DNA of 64,000 nt from positions 17,194,405-17,258,404 of the forward strand of contig NC_052664.1 in NCBI RefSeq assembly GCF_016802725.1, written 5' to 3'. The DNA comes from Solenopsis invicta. Its lineage: Eukaryota; Arthropoda; Insecta; Hymenoptera; Formicidae. The notes under the pieces are model-generated. The model saw only the letters and a program-made list of their open reading frames with translations. It had not been told where the DNA came from and did not search any database. The position numbers and the translations under genes are program-made. How positions within the stretch are numbered: position 1 is the stretch's first letter; every line of letters begins with the position of its first letter. Shown here piece after piece: positions 25,241 to 36,700 of this stretch.

Positions 25241-26760
25241 TAGGACCAATATATCGTTAAAAGATATTTATCTAAAACTGCAGTAAAATAGGATTATTTT
25301 TGCTGCCAAAAGTCATAAATTACATTTTTCGTTGTTTTTTTTCTCTTTGTAACTGGTTTCAAGGTCATGACTAAAATTTTTTGTCACTAATTAAGAAAAA
25401 AAGAATAAACGTAAGAAGCCTTTAATTTTTATTCAAATTTGGATTTTTAATTTGTGATATAACATATAGCCAAAAATCCTTAAGTTCTCTATTACGTAAA
25501 TATAGCGGAATTATAATAAAATTATGCTGAAATCACAATGTTATTATAATAATAACCGCTTTGATAACATTTGTTATAGCAAAATTAATGTGATATTTTC
25601 ATAAACGTTTTACCTAAATATTATTCTACCGTTTAACTGTGGTCATTGTGTTCTACTCGTACGATCGCAGCTGTTCCGAAGGAAATCATTATGTCTCAAC
25701 TAAGCAATAAGACTCCGCTCGATTTCCATATAATTAAGATCGGCTGTTATCATCGTCGCGGCCTTGACTATGCGCGCAGAGCTCGACGTAATAAAGTTTA
25801 ACCGAGGTTGTTATGTTCGATTTGATCGCCCTGCCTTTAGAACCGAGATGGCCGTGTACACGTCGATGCATTAAAAATCTTCTTGTTTTCTTTTTTTTAT
25901 GCGAAAAACGTTTACGAACAAGAGTAATCAATCCGATGAAGTGTTTGATACTAGAACAAAATAAGTCGTAATACAAACGACGACTTACGATGAGTAAAGC
26001 GATTTTATATTTCACGTGAAGGAATTATTGACCGTATCATAAACTCAATCCATTCTTCGAGAGCCTCATATCGTAGCTGTAAGAACATCCGTAGGTCGTC
26101 ATGTTATTCTGCGAGTAGAGCTGTCTGTCGAAAGGATCGGTTGATTGATTATCGCAAACGTCTGCGATGTCGTCTCGTCTACAAGGGTGTTCGCGCGTAC
26201 GATCCATCTTCAGCGATCAGTTTCTCCCGGCATTCCTAACGCTATTCCTCCTTTTTTTCCTGACAGTTCCTTCGCGGATTACTCTTTTACCCTCCATTTC
26301 TTCTCTCAATCCTCGATCGCCCGTGTATTTCTACGGTGAATCGACAAAAAAGTATGTGTTTTAACGACGGACGATGAATCGCTTTTGCAAAACCAATCAA
26401 TTTCCTTGGAATTTACAAATGCGTATTTATGAATTAAAATTTATGAACGATTATTTAATTATTATTGAAAAATACCCTTTTGATGTAAAACAGCGTCTCG
26501 TGACTCGGCGATTAAAAGTGCTGGAGGAACACAATGGCTGTCGAAAAACATGTTTTGTACTACCACTGCACCTATTAGTTTTCAGCTACGTTGATTAATG
26601 CATTTCTCGATCACGTTCTTTATTATTTTGATGAGAGCGCAGTTTTCGCGTGTGTGTTACGAGATAACGCAAAGATTAGAATACGTGGAGACACGTGAAT
26701 ATTTTATACGACACTGACATTTTCGATATTATCTCTCGGTAACATCTTACGTTATTTCAT
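25241..26760. other. Non-coding stretch, no clear features
   Basis: AT-rich to about 25700, then moderately GC-richer to 26360. Frames 25734-26015 (minus) and 26145-26364 (plus) lack coding character. No repeat was recognised. Confidence 0.5.
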
Positions 26761-26806
26761 TCTTCTGTACCCTGAAAAAAGTGTTTGGTAATAATAAATT
26801 AATATA

Positions 26807-27379
26807 AGGATGTATAGGACATTTCTCAAAACATTGAAAAAATTATGAAAATGTTACAGATTGTTTTATATATTGCATTTAAAAGTAGTAGAGAAAATTT
26901 GATGACGATTTTTTATCGGAATAAAAAATTATTTCAACAAGAAATAGACATGTGTTCTAATGAAAATATAATTAATAATGAAATAAGAAATAATGAAAAA
27001 ATCAGAACTTTTATGTAAGTACTTTAAATATTCAAAATGATTTATGCAAATTTTTATTGCAATCCAAAAATCAGTTCTGTAAAATAAAACAAAATTCATT
27101 TACTTATTTGCAAAATAACTAAACAGACAATCGCAATAAAATTTTGTATAAATTATCGTGAATACTTAAAGTACTTATGCAAAAAATTGAATTGTTTTTA
27201 ATATTGAAAGTTCTTTAATTTTTAATAACAAATAGAATAAATAAACTATAAATAAGTTAAATAAAAATATAAATACCTTATTCATACAACTTTGATACGT
27301 ATAGTTTCTTTGAAGTGTTAATATCGAACATTTTTCAAATTTTATTTACTTTGCAGGAATTGCATGTTTGATACATCCT
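26807..27379 (+). mobile_element. Repeat family Y, copy 1
   Basis: Begins AGGATGTATAGGACATTTCT and ends with TACATCCT, giving short inverted ends. An internal dyad pairs TAAGTACTTTAAATATTC with its inverse GAATACTTAAAGTACTTA. Two further copies are at 47842-48257 and 51934-52528. Sequence related to AATAGACATGTG and TTTTTAATAACAAATAGAA occurs in all three. Confidence 0.7.
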
Positions 27380-27599
27380 CAAATCGAGATAAATCCTTAG
27401 ACAGTTATAACAGGATTTTAGTGCTAAAATAATGTTTTTTATATGATTTTTAAATACATTTTAATAATAATTAAAACTAAATGATAGCTATTAGGTTTTA
27501 GTGAAATAGTTTTGTTATTCAGTCAATATAATCAAATAATAATATTTAATAACCCTTTAATAATCATTTAGTAATAATTGAATAGTTACTATGTTTGGT

Positions 27600-27862
27600 T
27601 ACTGTAAAAATGGAAAGAAAATTTTTGCTGAAATATATTTATGTTATTAGATTTGAATATATTTATGTTAAACCATTAAAAAAAAATTGTATTGTACGTT
27701 TAAGCTGATTGCTAGAATGTCAACACTTTTTGCAACAATATTTTTATGCTTGAACATAATTATTATTCTACTGATTATTTTAATGGTCTAACATAAAATT
27801 ATTTTCTGATCTGTATCCAGCTAAACTTTTAAATACTATAATAAAATTGTTCTTTTCGTGTA
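27600..27862 (+). mobile_element. Repeat family Z, copy 1
   Basis: A palindromic, non-coding unit. Its right half (TATCCAGCTAAACTTTTAAATAC) matches copies at 49063-49298 and 49553-49799. Confidence 0.5.
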
Positions 27863-28601
27863 TATTATACAATTAATATAATTACTACATGTTACTATTT
27901 GGTTATATTAATTCAACATAATTGAAATTATTAATTGAAATTTAAATTATTTTACTAAAGCTTGGTTATTAATTACTAAATTCGTTTCAGTGTATGTCGA
28001 TTTATCATATATGCGTTTTTTTTTTATTATTTCAATTTTTGATTAAAGATATTGTCCCAATAATTAATTGGAAAAATTAATAAAGAGATATATTCCGTAG
28101 AGTTTTACAATAGATAATCGTAAAGATAAAAGATTGCTCGATAAATTCTATCCGGTAATTTTTTTTCAACTACCGGAGATGTAAATTTTTTCTAACATTA
28201 AATAGTTTATTTTATGAGAATAAGAGAATAAATCTTACGAACGGGAAGAGAAGGAAGAGAGGAGATTAAAATCTTAAATCTTTTATAAGACTTTCATAAA
28301 AGAGGGTTTCTGGTTTAAATAACGTATACATTATGTATACTTCAAATTATATTTCATTGGTTAAGATATTTAATTAATAGAACGGTACTCCAAAATTATT
28401 AATACAGCATTAGTAGCGGACTACGATAATTAAATTTATGAAATATCATTAAACGTATTTTAAATCGATGTCGGAGTGATGATGTTCACACATCATACTT
28501 AACAAAACTAGCAATATTTTATTATGTTTGGTTTTTGAGGACCCCTAGCCTTTACATTTCGAGAGTCTCGTAAATGCTTGTCGAATAATCCGTAAACTAC
28601 T

Positions 28602-28653
28602 TGTCGTTAAATTACGCTTAGCACTTATGTCGTTAAATTACGCTTAGCACTTA
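28602..28653. repeat. Exact 26-base tandem duplication
   Basis: The unit beginning TGTCGTTAAATTACGCTTAG occurs at 28602-28627 and again without any change at 28628-28653. Confidence 0.95.
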
Positions 28654-28779
28654 GAAGATTTAAATATTTCTTTCACGAACGAATGCAGATTTGTATTTTC
28701 CACTCTTCTCTATTCGTTTCAAATAGTAGAAATAATAATCGAAACGAATGCGACGTTACGGAATGTCAAGTAATTTCGC

Positions 28780-29403
28780 TGTCACGCTCGCACTTGTCGC
28801 AAAGTTAACCGAATTTGATCGCTCCTGTAGTCTCGTGGTGTGCCGGGGATTTGCGACAATTGGCACCATGTCAGAGGTGAGACGCGGAGGGAAATATAAG
28901 AGAGGTGAGTGACGTCGTTGCCAACGGTCATCATCAGATGTCGTCTTGGCCGCGATTCGTTCGCGGCTCGTCCGTGTCTGCCTGTGCAGCTGATACGCTT
29001 GGTGTCGGCGACGCGTCGCGTCAGTGAAGTCCGATCGATTCGCTGATCATCACGGATCAGCAAATTGGTGTTTGCATGTGACCCTGGTGCACGCGCGATA
29101 ACCGCTATCGAAGCTCACCGAAGCTTCGCTCGCGAGTGTTCATTGCGCGCGTTCGCGAGGAGAAACTTCGATCGTCGCGGTCGATCGAAATAATCGGATC
29201 GATTGTTCGAATCTTAAATATCTGAATCTGGAGTAGGACGAGTTTCGAACAAATCAGCCAAAATATCGGTACGCCTGTGATGCACAGCGTCTCACCGATC
29301 ATGCCTGTCCGATACGCGATGTGAAACTGTCGACGTAGGGAGCTCGCGAGGAGTGTCGCAGGTGTATCGATTCGACGATCGACGTTATCGGAACGCGGAA
29401 GGA
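28780..29403 (+). promoter_or_regulatory. CpG-rich promoter / 5' leader of the 29404 gene
   Basis: This stretch is clearly richer in G, C and CpG than its surroundings and runs directly into the first coding exon. It contains an insect-initiator-like TCAGT at 29021-29025, but no convincing TATA box at the expected distance. Two donor-like sites (GAGGTGAG) occur near 28876 and 28911 and could end an upstream non-coding exon. Open frames on both strands here (for example minus 28782-29063) look like by-products of base composition. The transcription start is not resolved. Confidence 0.45.
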
Positions 29404-29546
29404 ATGGCGTTATTCTCCGGTGGTGGCAGCGGTGCCGGTGGTGCCGGCGGTGGGCCGCCCATCAAACCGGAAGACACCATCCCTTCCAGGCAACGGAGCC
29501 TCAAGGATCGGCTGCGAGAAGGCATCACCGGCGGATTCGCTTGGCA
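29404..29546 (+). CDS. First coding exon (5' partial gene), Gly-rich N-terminus, unrecognised protein
   Basis: This exon gives 47 full codons plus two bases, starting at the first ATG of the frame (29404). The ATG has G at -3 and G at +4, a favourable context. The peptide begins MALFSGGGSG, continues as a Gly/Ala-rich stretch to about residue 18, then PPIKPEDTIP. A basic segment RQRSLKDRLREGITGGFAW follows, with an Arg-x-x-Ser type phosphorylation motif at RQRS. Reading past residue 48 gives a TGA, but a consensus donor sits exactly there (CA|GTGAGT, GT at 29547-29548), so the frame leaves the exon in phase 2. G/C-rich third positions and the CpG-rich upstream region agree with a real first exon. 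No signal peptide or membrane segment is seen, so the protein is probably cytoplasmic. I do not recognise the family, and no downstream exon is convincing in the following 34 kb. Confidence 0.7.
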
Positions 29547-31689
29547 GTGAGTATCGCCGGCGTGATTTACGCAACGGAAAGTGGCGGGGTCCATTTTTAA
29601 CTCGCACGACCCCTCCACTCCGGTATCCTTTGCATTTTATTTTCTACATCGTCCTCTTGGTCAGCCATAATTTTCTTACACGTTCTTAAAGGATTCGCCC
29701 TTAGAACGTTAATAAGCGCTACTGATGGCATTACTGATGGCATCGTTAAACGAGCTTTGCAACGTGAAGTTGCAGAGTTATAAATTTGAAAGAATATATC
29801 TTCCAATATTTTTCTTATCTTTTGATCTATGCTTTGATCGATGCTAAAAATAATAGTTTAGTTTGAAGAAAGCGTTTACTCAGCGACGCAGGACATGTAG
29901 AAGTACACTTTAGGAATTACTCCATCATAAATATATCTTTTAGCCTAATTAATTTTTTCGTTTAAATGAAAGTAAGTCTAGTGGCCTTGCGAAACGACTT
30001 TTTCTGAGAAAGCAACGAAATTATTTTAGAGGATGTTAAGAGATTTTGCTCGCACTAATGCTCCCGTGTGTCATATCATTCCAGATTAAAACTTCTGCGC
30101 TAGTTTTTCTAATCGAACCAGCAATATATTTTGCATTTAACGTAATCGTTTTGCGATGCATTAAATATTTAATACAAACGAAATCCTAATACGACCGGGA
30201 AGTGTATCAGCACATTTGAATAATGAGAATGGCAATACCGGGATCGGAAGCAGTTTCTAGTGCTCAATAATTATCTAGTTGAATTTATAAACATTTATAC
30301 GCGCCGCATATTTGCCGGACTTAAAACACAACATTTAAGAACAGAAATGTAATATCACGAAAATTAAATTGCTAATCAATTTAATAATTTTGATGCTTAC
30401 ACGCATCTCTACGATCCCCCTTTATTCCGAAAAATTGTAAAAAATTTTATTGCGAAAAATATTACCTCTGTCAGGGTATTAATATTTAATATCCAAGGTT
30501 AAATGTTTAATGTGCAGCCCTTACAGTATAGGGTATTGAATCGCACGAACCGTATTATGATTATTTAACGTCGCGATTGTTCACGCGATGTCGCGTCGGG
30601 GAATGGCGATTAATATTGTAGGAAACTTCATGAATTGGCACATAATTTTTGTATGGGAATTTTTTCCCCGATACGCCGCGGATCATACTTGACTCAGCGT
30701 TATATTATAAAGTGAGGATTATCGATCATTTTAATAAATGAGCGGCGTGAAACCGCCATTACCATAAGGCCGGATAAGCCGGACAGTGTATAGTAGAAAG
30801 TGTACCCAGCAGATGGCGGTCGTAGGTACTCTGATTATTATCCACTTTTATAACATTATCATATCAGCGTTTCTAGAAAAAAAATGCCGATATCTAATGG
30901 ATGTGGACGTTCCGCGTTGACGCGTTTTAATCAACAAAAAATCTTATTTAAAGTCGACATGTAAAGGACGTGAGAGCGATTTCTTTTGTCTTAACTTTAA
31001 TTTCTAAATCGTAGATTTATAATTATAAGAAGTATACATGTAACGCCTGCAATTACCAGATGCATTGTCATGGGAATTCCTCCAATCTCGTTTTTGTCGG
31101 GCGAGTATCGCGGCGTGGCCTTTTTTAGATTAATGATTTTATCCACTGGGCTTGCGATTATATCCGACCCGGGCGTGCAACTCGTTATTCAATCTTTCGT
31201 GATCCCGATTTTTTCTTTTTTTTTTGCCATATAAAATGAGAGGGAAAGTTATTAAATAGCCATCACCTATATAGTGGCCGACGAACTTGCCAACTCGTTC
31301 CTCCGTACAACCCTGACCCCTCGTTCGCCGTTGGGCCAGCTTCGCGTCCGACATCATATAAATTATCCAGCGCACGAGTTCTCCAGACTCGTGCTTGTTT
31401 GCTTTATCGCTGGACCAGTGCGCTTTTTTTCATCCTGTCTTTCACAGCAGTTTTCACTTTATAGAGCGCCGCGTGTATTTTTCTACCTCGAAATTCCGCA
31501 CGATGGATGAGCCGATCAAACAATTCGTTCTCGCGTTGTCCGTTTTGTCGTTTTTGCATGTCGATTAGTACAAGGATTGTGATTTTTCTGTCTCTTGGAG
31601 TCGCTCATGTCCTTTTTCATTCTGCGTTAACGATGAATATAGCTTACGGATATTCATCTTGCGTCAAATTGAAGTATCATCTTTTAACC

Positions 31690-31796
31690 TTTAAGTGAGT
31701 AAATGGGGTGATCACACGGCATAGTTTTCTTAAATATTTCATGCTTTTAGATTGCCAGAGCTTATCGATTTATACCTTTCCATTGTTAAAGTCTTA
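31690..31796 (+). repeat. Dispersed repeat family D, copy 2
   Basis: Same family as 16096-16198 (shared ATTTCATGCTTTTAGATTG, then ATCGATTTATA-like text). Full element length unknown. Confidence 0.55.
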
Positions 31797-32439
31797 AAGC
31801 TCATTACTTTTACATTCCTTTACCTCATTTCTTATTTTTACATTCCTTTATCTCTAACGGTATAATCAATGTGAATTTCTTTTTCTGCATCTTTAGTCTG
31901 TTATCAGAGACACGATGACCCCTCAGCATATTTCTGTGGTGCGCGCTCTTTATAATTTACACAGATATACAGATGTTCTACAATTTAAACGTCGATTCTG
32001 AACGGCCTAATTAGAGGGGTTCTTATGGCAAGATATTGCCGGTGGTTTGCCATTACCATAAAGGTAACGATCGAATAAAATCAGGTGTTTCTGTTCGGAT
32101 TAAAACCCGGATCTACGACACAGAAAATAGTTGCACGACTTTCAACGCGATCGCTACAATGTAAATTTAATTGCATAATGGATTACTTATACCTACTTCA
32201 TCTAGCATTGCGAATGTGATTAATCTTTTTAAATTATTTCTCATCAATGAGAGCGCAGAGCAGTTTCGTTTTCAATTTTATCAAATTGGAAGGTTTTAAT
32301 CAAAGAATCTTATTATTTAAAAAAACTTGTAGAGATTTTTAAAGCTCGATAAAAACTGTAAACTATAATACTAATAGTGTTATAAGTATTGAATTTATTT
32401 TCTTCATTGTTATTCCGTAATCTTACACAATACCACGTA

Positions 32440-32710
32440 CTCTCTAAATCTGAATTAGTGAAATCTTAACAATTAGTAAATATCATAAAATTGAAATGTC
32501 ATGATATTGAAATATTATCAATTTGTAATGCTATATTTATAATTGTCATCAGTGATTATCTACTGTGATTTCGTTTAAGAGAGGGGTATTGCCACTGATT
32601 GGGATCAATGTATTATCACTGAAAGACAATGCACATATCACTGAGTGATATAATTATATCAGAAGGCTGTTAATTATCAGTGAATAATAGACTGATTCAA
32701 ATTTAGAGAG
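32440..32710 (+). mobile_element. Repeat family X, copy 2
   Basis: The inverted ends are CTCTCTAAATCTGAATT and GATTCAAATTTAGAGAG, with one mismatch over 17 bases. The length is 271 bases, AT-rich and non-coding. It is related in reverse to 468-720. Confidence 0.65.
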
Positions 32711-33526
32711 CATATCATTTATTGCTCATTTTTCCATAATAATTTAGAATAGAATTTATTTGCTTCTGCCTTTACAAGCCAAGAAGGGACTTGATTTACA
32801 ATAATATGTCTTATAACTCACTCATGCACATCCATACACTACGCATATTTAACCTATCAAAAAAAAATTATATTTATTCTTAAACCTATCTAAATCTAAA
32901 TCTTATTCATTTTTTTATAATGAAAAAAAAATGAATTGAAATCCTTAAAGCAAACTATCGAACGTATTTATCGCCGAGTTCTGAAGGATAGAAAATGCTT
33001 CTTTTTTTGTATTAAAAGTTAAATATTAATATTCTGTTATTCCTTCGTTGTTACATATTAATGTCGATCTCAATATGGTGCAATAAACTGCAGACATATG
33101 ACGACATTAGGCGTTTGTAATATATGTAATGGATTTCCGAATCGTGTCATGGATGCGACAGATACATCGAGAACAGACGACCAAGACGTCACTTCCGTAT
33201 CCGGTATATATATATAATTTCGGTCCGCGATAGCCACTTTGTATAGAAGTTACCGACGTGACGCACACGTCGTACAAATAGAGATATTTGATAGATATAT
33301 GGGTGGAACAATTCAGCGCGTCGTTTAACACGTATTAATTATCCAGTGGCCCAGTTTCACTTTTTGACATGTACACGCGCTGGAAGTGATTATCGCACGC
33401 TTGGAGAAATGCTCCAAAATGCAAAAGTTAAGTTTTTCATTCTTGAATTGTTTTATCGATAGTTTTATTGATAAAAATCAATTTTAAAGATTTTAGAAAT
33501 GATAATATTCATATTAAAGCCTGAAT

Positions 33527-33765
33527 ACACAGAGAAAAAAGGCAAAGTAACAACAAACAAATGTTATTTATACGTTTTCTATGATATTCATTAATTATAA
33601 AATAATTGTGATAGTGAAATTTATATTTCCGTGAAATTTATCTTATTTTTTTATTATTTGGTCTATTTGTTAGGAATAAAATTACATTCCGTCGTATTTA
33701 AATAATTTTAATGAAACAAATTTATATCTCACAAATAAATTTTGAAATATCTTTTTTCTCAGTAT
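33527..33765 (+). mobile_element. Repeat family A, copy 1
   Basis: The left end ACACAGAGAAAAAAGG and the right end TTTTTTCTCAGTAT form inverted termini. Internal text (AACATTTGTTT in reverse, CTCACAAATAAATTTT) recurs at 39831-40080 in reverse and at 40975-41252. Confidence 0.65.
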
Positions 33766-36700
33766 AATATCTTAAATTTTGCGATCCCAAGTTTGCATCA
33801 GATATATCTTCGACTACTGAATTTGTTACTGTTAACATATGCCATGCCACATGTCGCATGTCGTACTAAACAAGGACAGTACAGATTTCACACTTTGCAA
33901 AGTTCATTTTGTTCTATAATTTTATATTCAAAATGAGAACCATGCTTACTATGAACTTATGTCACTCGGCATGATTCATGTATAAACCGCATGTGCGATA
34001 TAAAATACGAATCTTTCGGTAAAGTTGCTTTTGTACTGCTGCGATTTATTTACAGGAATTGAGCCACTTAAAGAACTGCTATATTTTACTGCTGATAGTT
34101 TAAGCAGTTAAACAAATTATAATATATGCAGCTACATTTTCGCAAGAGTTACAATCTCTATGGCAAAGCGAACAAATTTCTCTTACTTTGCCTTAAAAGT
34201 TACAAGGAAACTTTTTAAGGAAACATAACTGTACTGTAATATATCATTTAGGTATATAAGAGAATTGAAACTTACCTCTTGCATGGATACGTATATTTTT
34301 AGCGAAAAGTCCCTTTTTGCAACGCGTAGAAAAAGCTTACTATAGTGGCCGTCAAGGTCACGGCCAATATCGAGTTCGGATCGGTAACGAACCATCGATT
34401 GTTCCGCTAGGCCGCTCTTATATCGAGGGAAAACAAAGGAGCAGCCGACGCCGCCCTTTATGTGGAGATGCATTCGCATGTATGCATAGCGGCGGCGGCT
34501 GGGATGTGCCACCGCATCTATGCTATCGAGTTGCCGTCTGCTATCGGATACATATGTGCACGCGTATGTACTTAACGTGCATACACATCGGCACACGTAT
34601 TCACGTATACACGGGCAGACGTATGCAAGATGACCGCAAATTTAGATCGCATTCCCGAGGTCTTCACCTTCGAAAGCGTTCGAACGACCTGTCTGGAAAT
34701 ATCACCGTCCTCCTGCGCGACACTTTCGTCTTTCTAGACTGTTCCTATGGAATTATATTGTGGTATATTAGGAGAAGAACAGTAGAACTTTGATGAAATT
34801 TTATCGCAAAGTGTCTCTGCTTCTCCTTTTTTTTTCCCCCCTTTAAATCGACCGACCATTTTTCTTTCTGATATGAAATTTATATAGTTTTTATTTCTGA
34901 CGAACGTAAAGTTATTATGAATGAATTGTTCATTAATTTTTATCGGTAACACGATTGGTACATTTCAACACGAGAGAGATCGCATCTTTTGCGGTTATTT
35001 CATTAGAATAATCTTCATCCGCCGCATCATTATCATCTCGTTATTATTCAAAGATAAATAATCTCATTATAAATGTTATTTGTAATATTATCTTCATTAA
35101 AATTCTTGAAGCGATCGGTTCTTTTTGTTTCAACAAAAAAATATTAAAATTAGAAAATATTACAATTAGAAAAAAAAATTTTCCAGAAACTAGAAGCTGC
35201 TAGGTATGTTACTTAATACCTTAATTAAACTCTTGATTTCATCGTGCACTTCCGGATTAAAGATTTTCATCATGAATTAATCCCGCTTATAATCAAGCCT
35301 AAGATATTCGCGTCCAAGCACGTCCAAGCACGTCCACGAAATTACGATGCAGATACGTGTCCAAGATCCTCGCGAGCTAGAAGATTTCCTGCAGAATTCC
35401 TCCTGCGCGCGGAGTCGGAGATATCTCAAATGGCAATTGCAAGAAATGCATAGCCGCGTAAGCTGGCGGAAGTTTCTTGATTAAATTATCGGGCGCGCGT
35501 TCGTTTCGTACTTCCTGCTCGAACGTTTCTCCATGCTGGAATCGCCCCGGCGCGAGTAATCGATTTACCGAGGGACAGAGTGAAGGATATGACGTCGTCG
35601 CGTACCCTACTTACCTATTTCGAAAATTCTCCGGGAATCTACCCATCTCGATGGTATTAAGTGCGCCGAACATAAGAAATTTCGGAGATTTCACGTGGGT
35701 ACTTCAAAGTTACTACTAACTTGCGCTTAGTGAATCCCGATGGTGCTGACGAATTTCTGAATCGACTTTATGCCGAAACTTATGTGAATACGTTTACCTG
35801 GCGTGATTTTTAGTCTCGAAAATTTGTACATCGTGTTTTATTAATATTAAAATATTTTGATTTTTCTCATATTCCTGATATTTATTAAGTTCACTCTGCG
35901 TTCATGTTATTTCAGTTTTATCAATGCCGGATGGCACATTTGGATAAACTACATGGTAATCGATATTTAATGGATAAATGTCTACGTACAATAAACGACC
36001 GTTGACAGATTCGTTAGATAGTTTATCCGGAGATGGAACAATCGGACCTTAAATATTTTTTTCTAATTGTGCAGATTAACTTTTTGCAAATTTTAAAGAT
36101 TCGTCATTGCCAGATCTTCAGCTTTTCGTTTAATATTTAAGTAGCACCGTCCGTGAAATAATTCCGAGGCGTACGCTCTGAATCCGCTATGAATCTGTGT
36201 TGCTGTATTGTTCCTCAAAATGCAAGAGAAAAAAAGCGAAATAATCGGTTGGTGTTCTTGACTCGAGGAACAAGTTCGCCCGCACCATTAGGTAGATACT
36301 CTCTTCAGAAATCTCTTGCGACGAGGTCATCGGGTAAATGGGTCAAGTAGGTTTACAAGCACTCGCCGCGTGTACTTAGGTATGCAGATTGCACGAGGCA
36401 ATCGCGTTTGTGAAGCATCACTGTGCACGCGCTTGTATTACGTCCATTTACGAATTTACGCCTGGCTTTGCTTAACTCCGCTAATGGTGACCTACGTTAT
36501 CGCGACCGACATACGGGCCAAAGGGATACAGTCAATGTAAATCAACGGAATGTTGAATGTGAACATTTAATCGGGAGCAACGTATAAACATACCAAGCGC
36601 GTGAAAAGTATCCAAGCGCTGTTAATTTTTTATTTATTTAAAGAATTATTCTCACTTTTGAGCTTCGAAAAAGTTACTTTTTTTTTACATATTTTTTTAA

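Larger units (their letters stand above)
26768..27995. mobile_element. Possible outer element interrupted by family Y
   Basis: CCCTGAAAAAAGTGTTTGG at the left and, inverted, CTTGGTTATTAAT...TTTCAGTGT at the right resemble the CTGAGAAAAAA-type ends of other families here. Family Y (26807-27379) and a family Z copy lie inside, suggesting nested insertions. Confidence 0.35.

Noticed and set aside
34183..34793. Overlapping 137-codon minus and 158-codon plus frames
   Set aside because: Both strands are open in a GC-richer patch and the peptides are rich in Cys/His/Tyr from CA/TG-type repeats. A good minus-strand donor (GAG|GTAAGT near 34271) was noted, but no matching acceptor or coding text supports an exon.
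35598..35620. Minus-strand ATAG|GTAAGT resembling a ratchet site
   Set aside because: No pyrimidine tract precedes the AG on that strand; probably a chance donor.
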